In this document: positions 1-19,230 of the stretch, in pieces
How the letters are laid out: every line of letters begins with the position of its first letter
How positions within the stretch are numbered: the stretch's first letter is position 1
Assembly: GCF_014256275.1 (NCBI RefSeq)
Contig: NZ_JACCFE010000002.1
Location: forward strand, 248,001 to 312,000
Direction of reading: 5' to 3'
DNA: 64,000 nucleotides
Source of the DNA: Rhodococcus sp. 4CII
GTDB taxonomy: Bacteria > Actinomycetota > Actinomycetes > Mycobacteriales > Mycobacteriaceae
Position numbers and translations under genes: made by a program
Notes under the pieces: model-generated
The model's database searches: none
The model's input: the letters and a program-made list of their open reading frames with translations, nothing else
What the model was told of the DNA's origin: nothing

Positions 1-1137
1 GTGCCCCTGCGTCGCCGCCATCGCCTCCACGCAGGTGCGGGCCACGTTGTTGTACACGTCCTGCGCGGTCAGCGACCAGCCCGACGTCTGCGAGTGGGTG
101 CGCAGCGACAACGACTTCGCGGACTTCGGTTCGAACTTCGCGACCAGCTCACTCCACAGCAGGCGACCGGCCCGCAGCTTCGCGACCTCCATGAAGAAGT
201 TCATGCCGATCGCCCAGAAGAACGACAACCGGGGCGCGAACTTGTCGATCTCCATGCCCGCGTCGAGGCCGGCGCGGATGTACTCCACCCCGTCCGCGAG
301 GGTGTACGCCAGCTCCAGGTCGGCGGTGGCCCCGGCCTCCTGGATGTGGTAGCCGGAGATGGAGATCGAGTTGAACTTCGGCATCTTCGCGCTGGTGTAC
401 GCGAAGATGTCGGAGATGATCCGCATCGACGGCTTCGGCGGGTAGATGTAGGTGTTGCGGACCATGAACTCCTTCAGAATGTCGTTCTGAATGGTTCCGG
501 CCAGCTGCTCCGGGGCGACACCCTGCTCCTCGGCGGCCACGACGTACAGCGCGAGGATCGGCAGCACCGCACCGTTCATCGTCATCGAGACGCTGACGCT
601 GTCGAGGGGGATGTGGTCGAACAGCTGCCGCATGTCCAGGATCGAGTCGATCGCCACCCCGGCCATGCCGACGTCGCCCTGCACCCGGGGATGGTCGGAG
701 TCGTAGCCGCGGTGCGTCGCCAGGTCGAACGCCACCGACAGACCCTTCTGCCCGGCCGCGAGGTTGCGGCGGTAGAAGGCGTTGGATTCGGCGGCGGTGG
801 AGAAGCCGGCGTACTGGCGGATCGTCCACGGCTGGTTCACGTACATGGTGGGGTACGGGCCGCGCACGAACGGTGCGGCGCCGGGGAAACTCCCGACCGG
901 GTAGCCCTCGGCCTCGGCGGCGTCGCGGTCGGCCTTGGTGTAGACCGGTTTGACGTCGATGCCCTCGGGGGTGGACCACACCACCTGTTCCGGGCTGTAG
1001 TGGTTGGCCGCCGCGGCGGACGTGATCAGCTCGTCCGTCTGCTCCGGTGTCGGGGCGGCCGGCCGGGGAAACTGCGAATCCTCCAGTGGCACTTCGGCGA
1101 AGCTGCCGATCGCGTGCTTGACCTCGCGAGTAGTCAC
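1..1137 (-). CDS. mutB: Methylmalonyl-CoA mutase large subunit, 3' end missing
   Basis: About 379 N-terminal residues are in the window; the gene continues past the left edge. The family isomerises (R)-methylmalonyl-CoA and succinyl-CoA with adenosylcobalamin, feeding propionate, odd-chain and branched-chain carbon to the TCA cycle or supplying methylmalonyl-CoA for polyketides. The substrate-binding segment PWTIRQYAGF is present, followed by the conserved QKGLSVAFDLATHRGYDSD and MTMNGAVLPILA segments. The cobalamin-binding C-terminus (DxHxxG) would lie outside. The GTG start at 1137-1135 overlaps the mutA stop by 4 nt (GTGA), so the two chains are translationally coupled. Confidence 0.96.
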   Translation of the reverse strand, partial: MTTREVKHAIGSFAEVPLEDSQFPRPAAPTPEQTDELITSAAAANHYSPEQVVWSTPEGIDVKPVYTKADRDAAEAEGYPVGSFPGAAPFVRGPYPTMYVNQPWTIRQYAGFSTAAESNAFYRRNLAAGQKGLSVAFDLATHRGYDSDHPRVQGDVGMAGVAIDSILDMRQLFDHIPLDSVSVSMTMNGAVLPILALYVVAAEEQGVAPEQLAGTIQNDILKEFMVRNTYIYPPKPSMRIISDIFAYTSAKMPKFNSISISGYHIQEAGATADLELAYTLADGVEYIRAGLDAGMEIDKFAPRLSFFWAIGMNFFMEVAKLRAGRLLWSELVAKFEPKSAKSLSLRTHSQTSGWSLTAQDVYNNVARTCVEAMAATQGH

Positions 1138-3050
1138 TTCTTGCTCCCTGTGTCGCCCGAGGAGTCACTCGAGCTCTCGATGGTGTCGAGCAGTCCGGAC
1201 AGGACCGAGACTGCGTCGATACGGGCGGTGACGAATCCGTCGGGCCGGGCGGGGCCGTCCGCGTCGGCGACGACTTTCTCCGGGCCGGCGAGCAGCACGG
1301 TGCCGATCCCGGCGGCGCGCAATTCCTGCACCGCGGCGGTGGCTTCGGCGGTGTACCGCTTGTCGGTACCGCAGATCACGGCGATACCGGCGCCGGAGTC
1401 CTGCGCGGCGGCGGCGATGCTGCCGTCACCGACGGCGAGGGGGCCGGGGTTGCGGGCCTCGATGCCGCCCGACGCCAGCAGGTTCACGGCGAACGTGCTG
1501 CGCACGTTGTGTTCGGCGACGGGGCCGAGCGGGGCCAGGACGACGGCGGGTCGCGCACCGTGCGCCGCCAGGTAGGCGTCGGAGCGGTCCCGCAGCGCCT
1601 CGAACGCCGCGGCGTACCGGGCGACGCTGCCGGTCTCGGCGGAGCCCGCGGGCAGCGGCGCCTCGCCGAGGTTCGGGAACTCGTTGACCCCGGTGACGGT
1701 GGTCTTGCGGTGTGCGATGTCCGAATCACGCTGGGCGCGGGTGGACGCGATCCGGTCCCCGACGACGCCCGCGTCGAGTGCGGCGCGGTAGCCGCCGGCC
1801 GCCTCGATCTGCTGGAACAACTCCCACGCCTTCGCCGCGACCTGCTGGGTGAGGTCCTCGACGTACCACGAGCCGGACGCCGGGTCGAGCACCCGGCCCA
1901 GGTGCGACTCCTCGAGCAGCAGCAGCTGGGTGTTGCGGGCGATCCGCGCGGCGATGGTCTTCGACACACCCAGCGCCCCGGCGGGCAGTGCCGCGTCGAA
2001 CGGCAGCACCGTGACCGCGTCCGCGCCGCCGACGCCGGCACCGAACGCGGCGAGGGTCGTGCGGAGCATGTTCACCCACGGATCGCGTTGCGCCATCATC
2101 GCGGCCGACGTGACGGCGTGCTGGGGGGCGCCGCCGAAGTCGGAGGCGCCGCACACCTGGGCGATCCGCGCCCACACCAGCCGCGCGGCCCGGAACTTGG
2201 CGATGGTCTGGAACTGGTCGTCGGTGGCCGAGAACCGGAAGCCGAGCTGCCCGAGGGCCTGCCCGATGGTCAGGCCGCTCTCGGTGAGGGCCCGCAGGTA
2301 CTCGAGGCCCGCTGCGATCGACGCGCCGAGTTCCTCGGCGTCGGAGGCGCCGGCGTTGTGGAACGCGGTGCCGTCCACGGTGATCGCCCGCACGCTCTCC
2401 GACCTGCCGGCGGACTCGGTGGCGAGGGACACCGCGTCGCCGAGTTCCACGTCGGGGGCACCGGAGAATGCGCTGGTGAGCGGAGCGGTCCCGAGGTCGA
2501 CGCGGACCGCGGTGCGGTCGGTGACGCCGTCCCCCGCGGCGGCACGCGCATCGAGCAGGGCGAACAGGGCCCGCGCCGCGAGCGGTGCGTCCGTTCCGGC
2601 GTCGAGGGTGAGCGGTGCCAGGTCGAGGAGCACACCGTCGAGGGCCGTCTCGAGCGACCGGACCGGAAGGTGGGGGCCGCCGACGGTGAGCCACAGTGCG
2701 CTGACGCCGTTCTCCAGGGAGTCGAGGACGGAGCGGTTGACGTCCGCCGCCTCCGCGCCCTCACCGAAGCGGGCGCTGACCAGCCAGCCGGCGTTCACGT
2801 CCCGGGTGGCGTCCGCGCCGCGCACGTAGGGGAAGGTGCCGGGCAGCGGCTGCTCCGGACGCTCGTCGCGCGGGCTGTACAGCGGCGCGACGGTGACACC
2901 GTCGTAGGTGACGGTCTCGAGGAGCTTCTGGGGTTCCGGACCGAGTTCCGCGGCGTCGATCCGACGCGACTTCGCGAGGACTCCGGCCACGGAATGCTGC
3001 CAGTCGGCGTACGCCCGCGCAGCTTCCTCGGCTTCTGAAGCTAATGACAC
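1134..3050 (-). CDS. mutA: Methylmalonyl-CoA mutase small subunit
   Basis: A 638-residue partner of the catalytic mutB chain. The small subunit keeps the barrel and B12-domain folds but is non-catalytic in the characterised heterodimers. The protein has the expected family length and segments such as DPASGSWYVE and RNTQLLLLEESHLGRV. The C-terminus ends in a Ser/Asp-rich tail (DTIESSSDSSGD). GTG is the start; a purine-rich GAGAGGA lies about 12 nt upstream. It is the first gene of a leftward mutA-mutB operon, divergent from the thioesterase gene at 3168 with a 117-bp gap that must hold both promoters. Rv1492 is the tuberculosis counterpart by order and sequence type. Confidence 0.95.
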   Translation of the reverse strand: MSLASEAEEAARAYADWQHSVAGVLAKSRRIDAAELGPEPQKLLETVTYDGVTVAPLYSPRDERPEQPLPGTFPYVRGADATRDVNAGWLVSARFGEGAEAADVNRSVLDSLENGVSALWLTVGGPHLPVRSLETALDGVLLDLAPLTLDAGTDAPLAARALFALLDARAAAGDGVTDRTAVRVDLGTAPLTSAFSGAPDVELGDAVSLATESAGRSESVRAITVDGTAFHNAGASDAEELGASIAAGLEYLRALTESGLTIGQALGQLGFRFSATDDQFQTIAKFRAARLVWARIAQVCGASDFGGAPQHAVTSAAMMAQRDPWVNMLRTTLAAFGAGVGGADAVTVLPFDAALPAGALGVSKTIAARIARNTQLLLLEESHLGRVLDPASGSWYVEDLTQQVAAKAWELFQQIEAAGGYRAALDAGVVGDRIASTRAQRDSDIAHRKTTVTGVNEFPNLGEAPLPAGSAETGSVARYAAAFEALRDRSDAYLAAHGARPAVVLAPLGPVAEHNVRSTFAVNLLASGGIEARNPGPLAVGDGSIAAAAQDSGAGIAVICGTDKRYTAEATAAVQELRAAGIGTVLLAGPEKVVADADGPARPDGFVTARIDAVSVLSGLLDTIESSSDSSGDTGSKK

Positions 3051-3167
3051 GGTGTCGGCTTCCTCTCCCTGATGAGCGATCGATCAATACATTGTGTGAC
3101 TGTGATGCTAGCCGCAGTTCGGCGCCCCCTATCGTGAGGATCACCACACGATGAATAACCTCAGGTC

Positions 3168-3989
3168 ATGAGCATTGCGCACGAACCGGCGGTCACCGAT
3201 CGCACTGCCACGCAGCGGCTGTTCGGGCTCGGCGCGCCGACCCGGGGCGTCGACGACCGCGGCGAACCCCTCAATCGTATGAGCATGGACATCGGCGCGC
3301 TCGCCGCGAATACCGGCGAAACCGCATATGGCGGCGTCCTCGCCGTGCTGCTCGACGATCTCCTCGGATTCACGGTGTGGGAGCGGCGCGGCACCCGCGA
3401 CGGGCTGGTCACCGCCGAATTGTCGATGGACGTCGTCACACCCCGGCGGTGGCAGGGCCCGACGCTGTGGGCGGAGAGCCGGCTGCTCGCGGTCACCGCC
3501 GACGGCGGCACGTCCACCGCCCGGGTCCGCGACTCGGCGGGCACTTTGATCGCCACCGGCACCCTGTGGGGCAACTACGTGGACCTGCCGCCGCCGGTCG
3601 CGAACACGGCGGCCCTCCCCGACTTCCCGGAACCGGGGGTCGCGCCGCTCGACTGGATCGGGGGGCGGATCGACGACGGACCCGGCGGGCCGGTGGTGGT
3701 GCCGCCGAACCCGCTGATCGCGAACAAGCTCGGTTTCGTGCACGGCGGCGTCCAGGGATGTGCGATCGACCTCGCCGCGAACGCCGCCCTGCACCGAGTC
3801 GGTGCCGACATGGACACGGCGTCGATGCGGATCAATTACTTCCGGCCGGTCCCCCTCGACCGCGCCACGACGTTCACCGCCGACGTGGTCCGGGCGGGCC
3901 GGGCGGTGTCGGTGACCCGGGTGGCCGGGACGTCGGGCGGGCGGATCTGCATCGAGGCGACGGTGACGGGTCGCCGCCGCCTGTCCTGA
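3168..3989 (+). CDS. Double-hotdog acyl-CoA thioesterase-like protein
   Basis: 273 residues. Two hotdog-type halves can be read: an N-terminal one around GETAYGGVLAVLLDDLLGF with TAELSMDVV, and a C-terminal one with GFVHGGVQGCAIDLAAN and ASMRINYFRPV. These match the PaaI/thioesterase-superfamily pattern (HGG near the long helix, then a beta-strand with RI.Y.RP). Such proteins hydrolyse acyl-CoA thioesters; the substrate cannot be read from sequence. It is divergent from mutAB, so a role in short or branched acyl-CoA turnover is possible but only inferred. ATG start at 3168, with a short AGG a few bases upstream. Confidence 0.75.
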   Translation: MSIAHEPAVTDRTATQRLFGLGAPTRGVDDRGEPLNRMSMDIGALAANTGETAYGGVLAVLLDDLLGFTVWERRGTRDGLVTAELSMDVVTPRRWQGPTLWAESRLLAVTADGGTSTARVRDSAGTLIATGTLWGNYVDLPPPVANTAALPDFPEPGVAPLDWIGGRIDDGPGGPVVVPPNPLIANKLGFVHGGVQGCAIDLAANAALHRVGADMDTASMRINYFRPVPLDRATTFTADVVRAGRAVSVTRVAGTSGGRICIEATVTGRRRLS

Positions 3990-4039
3990 CGCGCCGCTCA
4001 CGGCACCCCGGGCCGGTCAGCCGGGTAGCCTGGTGCCCT

Positions 4040-4750
4040 GTGAAGAGACGCCTCGGGGACCGCAGGGTGATCGGCGTCGCAGTACTGGCGGTCGCGCTGG
4101 TCGTCGTCGCGGTGCTCGCACCCCATCCGTCCGTGCTGCAGGTCCGGGAATGGGCGCAGTCGGTCGGGCCTGCGTTTCCACTCGTCTTCTTCGCCGTGCA
4201 CGCGCTCGTGACGGTGTTCCCGTTCCCCCGCACGGTGTTCACGCTGAGTGCCGGTCTGCTGTTCGGTGCGGGGCTGGGCATCGCGATCGCGGTGCTGGCG
4301 TCCACGGTGAGCGCCGTCCTCGCCCTCTCCCTGGTCCGCGCGGTCGGCCGGGACGTGGTGTGGCAGCGGATCTCCAACCCGACGATCCGCCGGGTGGACG
4401 AGCGGATCGCCCGCCGCGGCTGGATCGCCGTGGGCTCCCTGCGGCTGATCGCGTTCGTGCCGTTCTCCGTGGTGAACTACTGCGCCGGTGTCTCCTCGAT
4501 CCGGCTGGTCCCGTACGTGCTGGCCACGGTGGTGGGCATCCTGCCGGGGACCGTCGGCATCGTCGTCCTCGGCGACGCCTTCACCGGGGAGACGAATCCG
4601 GCGCTGCTCGGACTGTCCGCGGTGTGCATCGTCGTGGGTATCGCGGGGCTGGTCGTGGACTCCCGCCGGCCCCTGGACGGGTCGGCCGGCTCGGTTGCGG
4701 ATTCGTCCGCCGACCGTCCCGTCGAGGACGAGTCAATACCACAACCTTGA
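4040..4750 (+). CDS. TVP38/TMEM64-family (SNARE-associated/DedA-like) membrane protein
   Basis: 236 residues with about five to six hydrophobic segments. The first spans roughly residues 10-27. The family core is visible: FPLVFFAVHALVTVFPFPRTVFTLSAGLLFG followed by RLIAFVPFSVVNYCAGVSSI and a glycine-rich GILPGTVGIVVLGDAF. This is the VTT domain, thought to form re-entrant loops in lipid scramblase or transport proteins. The C-terminus is Asp/Ser-rich and probably cytoplasmic. GTG start at 4040 was chosen because the basic MKRRLGDRR immediately precedes the first membrane helix. Rv1491c is the positional counterpart in M. tuberculosis. Confidence 0.85.
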   Translation: MKRRLGDRRVIGVAVLAVALVVVAVLAPHPSVLQVREWAQSVGPAFPLVFFAVHALVTVFPFPRTVFTLSAGLLFGAGLGIAIAVLASTVSAVLALSLVRAVGRDVVWQRISNPTIRRVDERIARRGWIAVGSLRLIAFVPFSVVNYCAGVSSIRLVPYVLATVVGILPGTVGIVVLGDAFTGETNPALLGLSAVCIVVGIAGLVVDSRRPLDGSAGSVADSSADRPVEDESIPQP

Positions 4751-4774
4751 AACCGCAGAGTCAAGCTCTGAATA

Positions 4775-4810
4775 TTGACATTGGCATATCCAGTTTCTAA
4801 CCTTGACTCA
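4775..4810 (+). promoter_or_regulatory. Sigma-A-like promoter for the SatD-like gene, apparently leaderless
   Basis: A perfect -35 TTGACA (4775-4780), a 17-bp spacer and a -10 TAACCT (4798-4803) are followed seven bases later by the ATG at 4810. Transcription would therefore start at or next to the A of ATG, giving a leaderless mRNA. AACCTTGA occurs twice, at about 4743-4750 and 4799-4806, and CTTGA (4746-4750) forms an inverted repeat with TCAAG (4761-4765). These could be operator half-sites for the encoded HTH protein, which is inference only. Confidence 0.6.
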
Positions 4811-5391
4811 TGTTCGTCTTGACCGTCGACCAACGCGGCAGCCGGCGCGACGTCGACCGGGTCGCCCCCCTCCTCGCCGAACTCGGCGACCGTGCCCTCG
4901 TCCGCCCGTTCCAGCGCACGGCCGGCGACGAGATCCAGGCCGTCACCGACGATCCCGCCGCCGTCGTCGACCTCGCACTCGACCTCGTCGCACGCGAACA
5001 CTGGAGCGTCGGCATCGGCGTCGGACCCGTCGAGGACCCGCTCCCCGCCGAGACACGGGCCGGCCGCGGACCCGCCTTCGAATCGGCACGGACCGCCGTC
5101 GGCCGCGCCAAGAGCGCCCCCGGCCGGGTGGCCGTGGAGGGACCGGACCCCGACAGCGCCGCCGACGCCGACACGGCGCTGGCCCTCGTCGCCGTCCTCG
5201 TCGCCCGCCGCACCGAGGAGGGCCGCGCAGCGGTCGAGCAGATGCGCCACGGCTCCACCCAGACCGACGCGGCGCGGGCGCTGGGCATCAGCAAGCAGGC
5301 CGTCTCCCAACGACTCTCCACCGCGGGCTGGCACGTCGAGACCGCGGGACGGCGGCTGGCCGAACGACTCCTACGCAAGGCGGATTCATGA
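4810..5391 (+). CDS. SatD-like protein with C-terminal helix-turn-helix
   Basis: 193 residues. The N-terminal 110 residues resemble the SatD family (TVDQRGSR at the start, then TAGDEIQAV at 38-45, and RGPAFESARTAVGRAK near 86-101). The C-terminal part carries a clear helix-turn-helix at about 149-171 (TQTDAARALGISKQAVSQRL), so DNA binding is likely. The biochemical role of SatD proteins is not established. The ATG sits directly downstream of a strong promoter with no room for a Shine-Dalgarno sequence. The stop overlaps the start of the next gene (ATGA), so the two form a two-gene unit, probably a regulator with its membrane partner. Confidence 0.7.
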   Translation: MFVLTVDQRGSRRDVDRVAPLLAELGDRALVRPFQRTAGDEIQAVTDDPAAVVDLALDLVAREHWSVGIGVGPVEDPLPAETRAGRGPAFESARTAVGRAKSAPGRVAVEGPDPDSAADADTALALVAVLVARRTEEGRAAVEQMRHGSTQTDAARALGISKQAVSQRLSTAGWHVETAGRRLAERLLRKADS

Positions 5392-5915
5392 CAGCACTCG
5401 CGCTGATCGCCCTCGGCGTCGCCGCGGTCGCGCCCCTGACCCTCGCCGCACCCCGCAGCCCGCGCTGGGCGGCGCAGTGGGCGGCGCCGATCGTGATCGT
5501 GCTCGCCCTGGCCGCCGCGGCCGTCGCCGCCGCGGCCACCACCCCGGTCACCGGATTCGCCCTCGCCGCCACCCTCGTCCTGTGCGTCGCGGCCGCCACC
5601 ACCGGCGGGGCGCCCCTCGTGCTGGCCGCGTTCCGGATCGCGCGCCGCCAGCCCGACGCCGGCTCCGACCCCCGGCCCGACGCGGGACCGCTGCGCGGCG
5701 GACGGATCATCGGACTCCTCGAGCGTGCCGCCGTCGCCGCCGCGATCCTGGCGGGCTGGCCGGAGGGCATCGCCGTCGTCCTCGCCGTCAAGGGACTGGC
5801 CCGCTACCCCGAACTGCGCGAACCCCACGCGTCGGAACAGTTCATCATCGGCACGTTCACCAGCGTGCTGTGGGCTATCGCGGTGTGCGGAGTCGGGCGC
5901 GCGCTCCTCACGTGA
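5388..5915 (+). CDS. Small hydrophobic membrane protein, function unknown
   Basis: 175 residues, very Ala/Val-rich, with about four to five predicted membrane helices (near 3-20, 28-48, 53-73, about 105-125 and 150-172). A basic and acidic loop (RIARRQPDAGSDPRPDAG) lies in the middle. It starts inside the stop codon of the SatD-like gene and should be co-expressed with it. I do not recognise a named family. The conserved-looking stretch GWPEGIAVVLAVKGLARYPELREP with SEQFIIGTFTS may be useful for homology searching. It ends 16 bp from the convergent PKS gene. Confidence 0.7.
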   Translation: MTALALIALGVAAVAPLTLAAPRSPRWAAQWAAPIVIVLALAAAAVAAAATTPVTGFALAATLVLCVAAATTGGAPLVLAAFRIARRQPDAGSDPRPDAGPLRGGRIIGLLERAAVAAAILAGWPEGIAVVLAVKGLARYPELREPHASEQFIIGTFTSVLWAIAVCGVGRALLT

Positions 5916-5931
5916 CCGGCGTGCGGCCGGT
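5915..5931. terminator. Compact hairpin between convergent genes
   Basis: ACCGGC (5915-5920), loop GTGCG, GCCGGT (5926-5931). It fills almost the whole gap between the membrane-protein stop and the PKS stop. A GC-rich stem without a T-run is common for high-GC actinobacterial terminators. It could serve both directions. Confidence 0.4.
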
Positions 5932-16545
<10,614 letters not shown>

Positions 16546-16683
16546 CCGAGATCAGCTCCAATCCGAGAGCCCCCCGTGCCGTCGCGGGAACCTCGATTGT
16601 ATCCGCCCTCACCACCCGGATGCAGCGGTCTGCCGATCACCGTCGACGGGCGCGACCTACCGCCCTGCCTCGGTGTTCCGCCG

Positions 16684-17883
16684 TCACCCCCGCGGTGGAA
16701 CCTGCGGCGGAAGCTGCCCCGGCGCCCCACCCGGATACAGCGGGGCGTGCTCGTCGGCGGCACCGGGCTTCGTCAGCGGGCCCGGACCGTCGACGGGCTG
16801 GCGGGCCTCGACCTCCGCCGCCCGCACCGCCTGCGCGATGGCCGGGTCGGACTTGGTCTCGAACCAGTCGGCGACCTCTTCCGAGTCGTCCTCGGGCTTC
16901 GGCAGGTCCTCCTCCGTCGTCGACGGCTCGTACCGGAACACGCCGTCCTGCCCCTGCGCACCGAGGGTCTTCGCGAAGCCCTTGAGGGCGTCACCGAAAT
17001 CGCTGGGCACCAGCCACACCTTGTTGGCGTCGCCCTGCGCCATCTGCGGCAGCGTCTGCAGATACTGGTAGGCGAGGAGTTCGGGGGTCGGCTTGCCGGA
17101 TTTGATTGCGGCGAACACCTTTTCGATGGCCTTCGCCTGGCCCTGCGCCTGCAGGTACTTAGCGGCCCGGTCGCCCTGCGCCCGCAGGATCCGGGACTGC
17201 CGCTCGCCTTCCGCGGTGAGGATCGACGCCTGCTTGGCGCCCTCGGCGGCGAGGATGCGGCTCTGCTTGTCGCCCTCCGCCGTCTTGATCGCCGACTCCC
17301 GGTGGCCCTCGGCGGTGAGGATGGTGGCCCGCTTCTCGCGGTCCGCCTTCATCTGCTTCTCCATCGACTCCTGAATCGACGGCGGCGGATCGATGCTCTT
17401 GAGTTCGACGCGGGCGACGCGCAGACCCCACCGGCCGGTGGCCTCGTCCAGTACGCCGCGCAGCTGACCGTTGATGGAGTCACGCGACGTGAGCGTCTCC
17501 TCCAGCGTCATGCCGCCGACGACGTTGCGCAGCGTGGTGGTGGTCAACTGCTCGACGCCGACGATGTAGTTGCTGATCTCGTACACCGCAGCCTGCGGGT
17601 TGGTGACCTGGAAGTACACGACCGTGTCGATGTTCAGGGTCAGGTTGTCCTGGGTGATCACCGGCTGCGGAGGGAACGACACCACCCGTTCCCGCAGATC
17701 CACCTTCGCGCGGATCCGATCCGCGAACGGGATGAGGAACGTCAGCTGGCCCGACACGGTCCGCGAGTACCGGCCGAGCCGTTCGATCACCGCGGCCTCG
17801 GCCTGCGGCACCAGGGCCACGGATTTGGCCACCACCAGGGCAACGAACAACACGAGCACGATCAACACGATGAGTGCTGCCAT
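16684..17883 (-). CDS. SPFH/Band 7 (stomatin/paraslipin) membrane protein
   Basis: 399 residues. A single N-terminal membrane anchor (about 2-24) is followed by the SPFH domain (about 25-180), with LIPFADRIRAKVDLRERVV and LTLNIDTVVYFQV. Residues about 187-238 are a run of AEG repeats (TAEGHRES, TAEGDKQS, AAEGAKQA, TAEGERQS, RAQGDRAA) expected to form a long coiled coil, then a Pro-rich acidic C-terminus. SPFH proteins oligomerise into membrane microdomain scaffolds. Its ATG follows the stop of the NfeD gene with no gap, and SPFH-NfeD pairs are a known functional unit. Rv1488 is the tuberculosis counterpart. Confidence 0.93.
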   Translation of the reverse strand: MAALIVLIVLVLFVALVVAKSVALVPQAEAAVIERLGRYSRTVSGQLTFLIPFADRIRAKVDLRERVVSFPPQPVITQDNLTLNIDTVVYFQVTNPQAAVYEISNYIVGVEQLTTTTLRNVVGGMTLEETLTSRDSINGQLRGVLDEATGRWGLRVARVELKSIDPPPSIQESMEKQMKADREKRATILTAEGHRESAIKTAEGDKQSRILAAEGAKQASILTAEGERQSRILRAQGDRAAKYLQAQGQAKAIEKVFAAIKSGKPTPELLAYQYLQTLPQMAQGDANKVWLVPSDFGDALKGFAKTLGAQGQDGVFRYEPSTTEEDLPKPEDDSEEVADWFETKSDPAIAQAVRAAEVEARQPVDGPGPLTKPGAADEHAPLYPGGAPGQLPPQVPPRG

Positions 17884-18315
17884 CTACGGTCCCCTCCATA
17901 CGACGGCGGTCGCGCCGTCAATTTGCATTACCGTCACGGTCGTTCCCGGTGGATACACCTCGGTGCTGTCGAGCGGGCGGGCCGTCCAGACGTCGCCGCC
18001 GAGCTTGATCTGTCCCGCGTGCTCCGCGACTTCCTCGAGCACCAGGGCCTGCTTGCCGGTGAGCGCCGCGATGCCCGTCGGGGTCGGCGGCGGTGTCGCG
18101 AACTTACGCAACAACACCGGGCGCACACCCAGGACGAGGGTCAGGGACAGCACGCCGAAGAACACCGCGTCGACCCACACCGGGAAGTCGGTGACCGCGG
18201 TGACCCCGGCGGTGGCCAGTGCGCCGCCGGCGAGCATGAGGAGGAAGAAGTCCCCCGTCAGTGCCTCCGCGGCGGCGAGCAGCACCCCCGCCACCAGCCA
18301 AATCAATGCAGCCAC
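17884..18315 (-). CDS. NfeD-family membrane protein, partner of the SPFH protein
   Basis: 143 residues: three hydrophobic helices in the first 70 residues (AALIWLVAGVLLAAAEAL, FFLLMLAGGALATAGV, WVDAVFFGVLSLTLVLG), then an OB-fold-type soluble domain (ALTGKQALVLEEV, GGDVWTARP, YPPGTTVTVMQIDGATAVV). This is the short NfeD form without a ClpP-like protease domain. GTG start at 18315 was chosen because it sits just before the first membrane helix; the frame is open further upstream but non-homologous looking. It lies 8 bp after the DUF3097 stop and abuts the SPFH gene, so the three genes are probably one operon. Confidence 0.88.
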   Translation of the reverse strand: MAALIWLVAGVLLAAAEALTGDFFLLMLAGGALATAGVTAVTDFPVWVDAVFFGVLSLTLVLGVRPVLLRKFATPPPTPTGIAALTGKQALVLEEVAEHAGQIKLGGDVWTARPLDSTEVYPPGTTVTVMQIDGATAVVWRGP

Positions 18316-18323
18316 AACACCAT

Positions 18324-19163
18324 CTAACCAGAATCTCCGGAACCGACGGTGACGAAGTCGACCAGCTGTTCGACCGCTCCGATCAGCGGCGCCTCGAGAT
18401 CGCGGAACGTGTTCACCGCCGAATAGACCCGACGCCACCCGTCCTGGGGTGTCCCCCACCCCAATTCGCGGCACACCCCGGTCTTCCAGTCCTCGCCGCG
18501 CGGAATCTTCGGCCACGCCGCGATCCCCACCGCCGACGGGCGGACCGCCTCCCACACGTCGATGAACGGGTGCCCGGTGACGAGCACATTCGGGCCGAGG
18601 CCCTGCGTCAGCTGCGTCTCCTTGGAACCGGTGACGAGATGGTCGACGAGCACACCGACGCGCCGTCCGGGCCCGGGGCGGAACTCCGCGAGCCGCTCCC
18701 CGAGGTTGTCGAGACCCTCGAGGTGTTCGACGACGACCCCCTCGACCCGCAGGTCGTGCCCCCACACCCGTTCGACGAGGGCGGCGTCGTGCACGCCCTC
18801 CACCCAGATCCGGCTCGCCAGTGCGGTCCGGGCGCGCAGCCCCTCCACCTTCGTCGACCCCGACGCCGACCGGGTGGCCGCCGGACCGGCGGGCTTGACC
18901 GCGGGACGTACCAGGGTGACCGGTTTCCCGTCGATCAGGAACGCCGCCTCCCGCATCGCGAACAACCGGGTGCGCCTTGCGCCGTCCTCGAGCCGCACGA
19001 AGTCGCCGTCGTAGGTGCGCTCGAACCCCACCACCGCGCCGCAGAAACCGGTGCCCGCGTCCTCGACCACGAGATCCCGCTCGGCCGGGACGGTGGGTGT
19101 CACCGGCTTGCGCGCCCGGGGGTGGCCGGAAAAGATGTCGCCGTATCTGTCGCCTCCGCTCAC
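18324..19163 (-). CDS. DUF3097-family protein
   Basis: 279 residues from the GTG at 19163. The family start RYGDIFSGHPRARKP follows directly, and this length agrees with other DUF3097 proteins. An ATG at 19217 would add 18 non-conserved residues. Conserved-looking segments include TALASRIWVEGVHDAALVERVWG, VVEHLEGLDNL and VLVTGHPFIDVWEAVRP. The acidic/His pattern in GVLVDHLV..GSKE has a Toprim-like flavour, which I cannot confirm. The biochemical function is unknown. It heads the DUF3097-NfeD-SPFH run. Confidence 0.8.
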   Translation of the reverse strand: MSGGDRYGDIFSGHPRARKPVTPTVPAERDLVVEDAGTGFCGAVVGFERTYDGDFVRLEDGARRTRLFAMREAAFLIDGKPVTLVRPAVKPAGPAATRSASGSTKVEGLRARTALASRIWVEGVHDAALVERVWGHDLRVEGVVVEHLEGLDNLGERLAEFRPGPGRRVGVLVDHLVTGSKETQLTQGLGPNVLVTGHPFIDVWEAVRPSAVGIAAWPKIPRGEDWKTGVCRELGWGTPQDGWRRVYSAVNTFRDLEAPLIGAVEQLVDFVTVGSGDSG

Positions 19164-19230
19164 GGGCGCTGACGCTATGCCAGCGGCGCCGTTACGCACA
19201 CGCCGCCACGCCGACATATGCTCGTTTATC

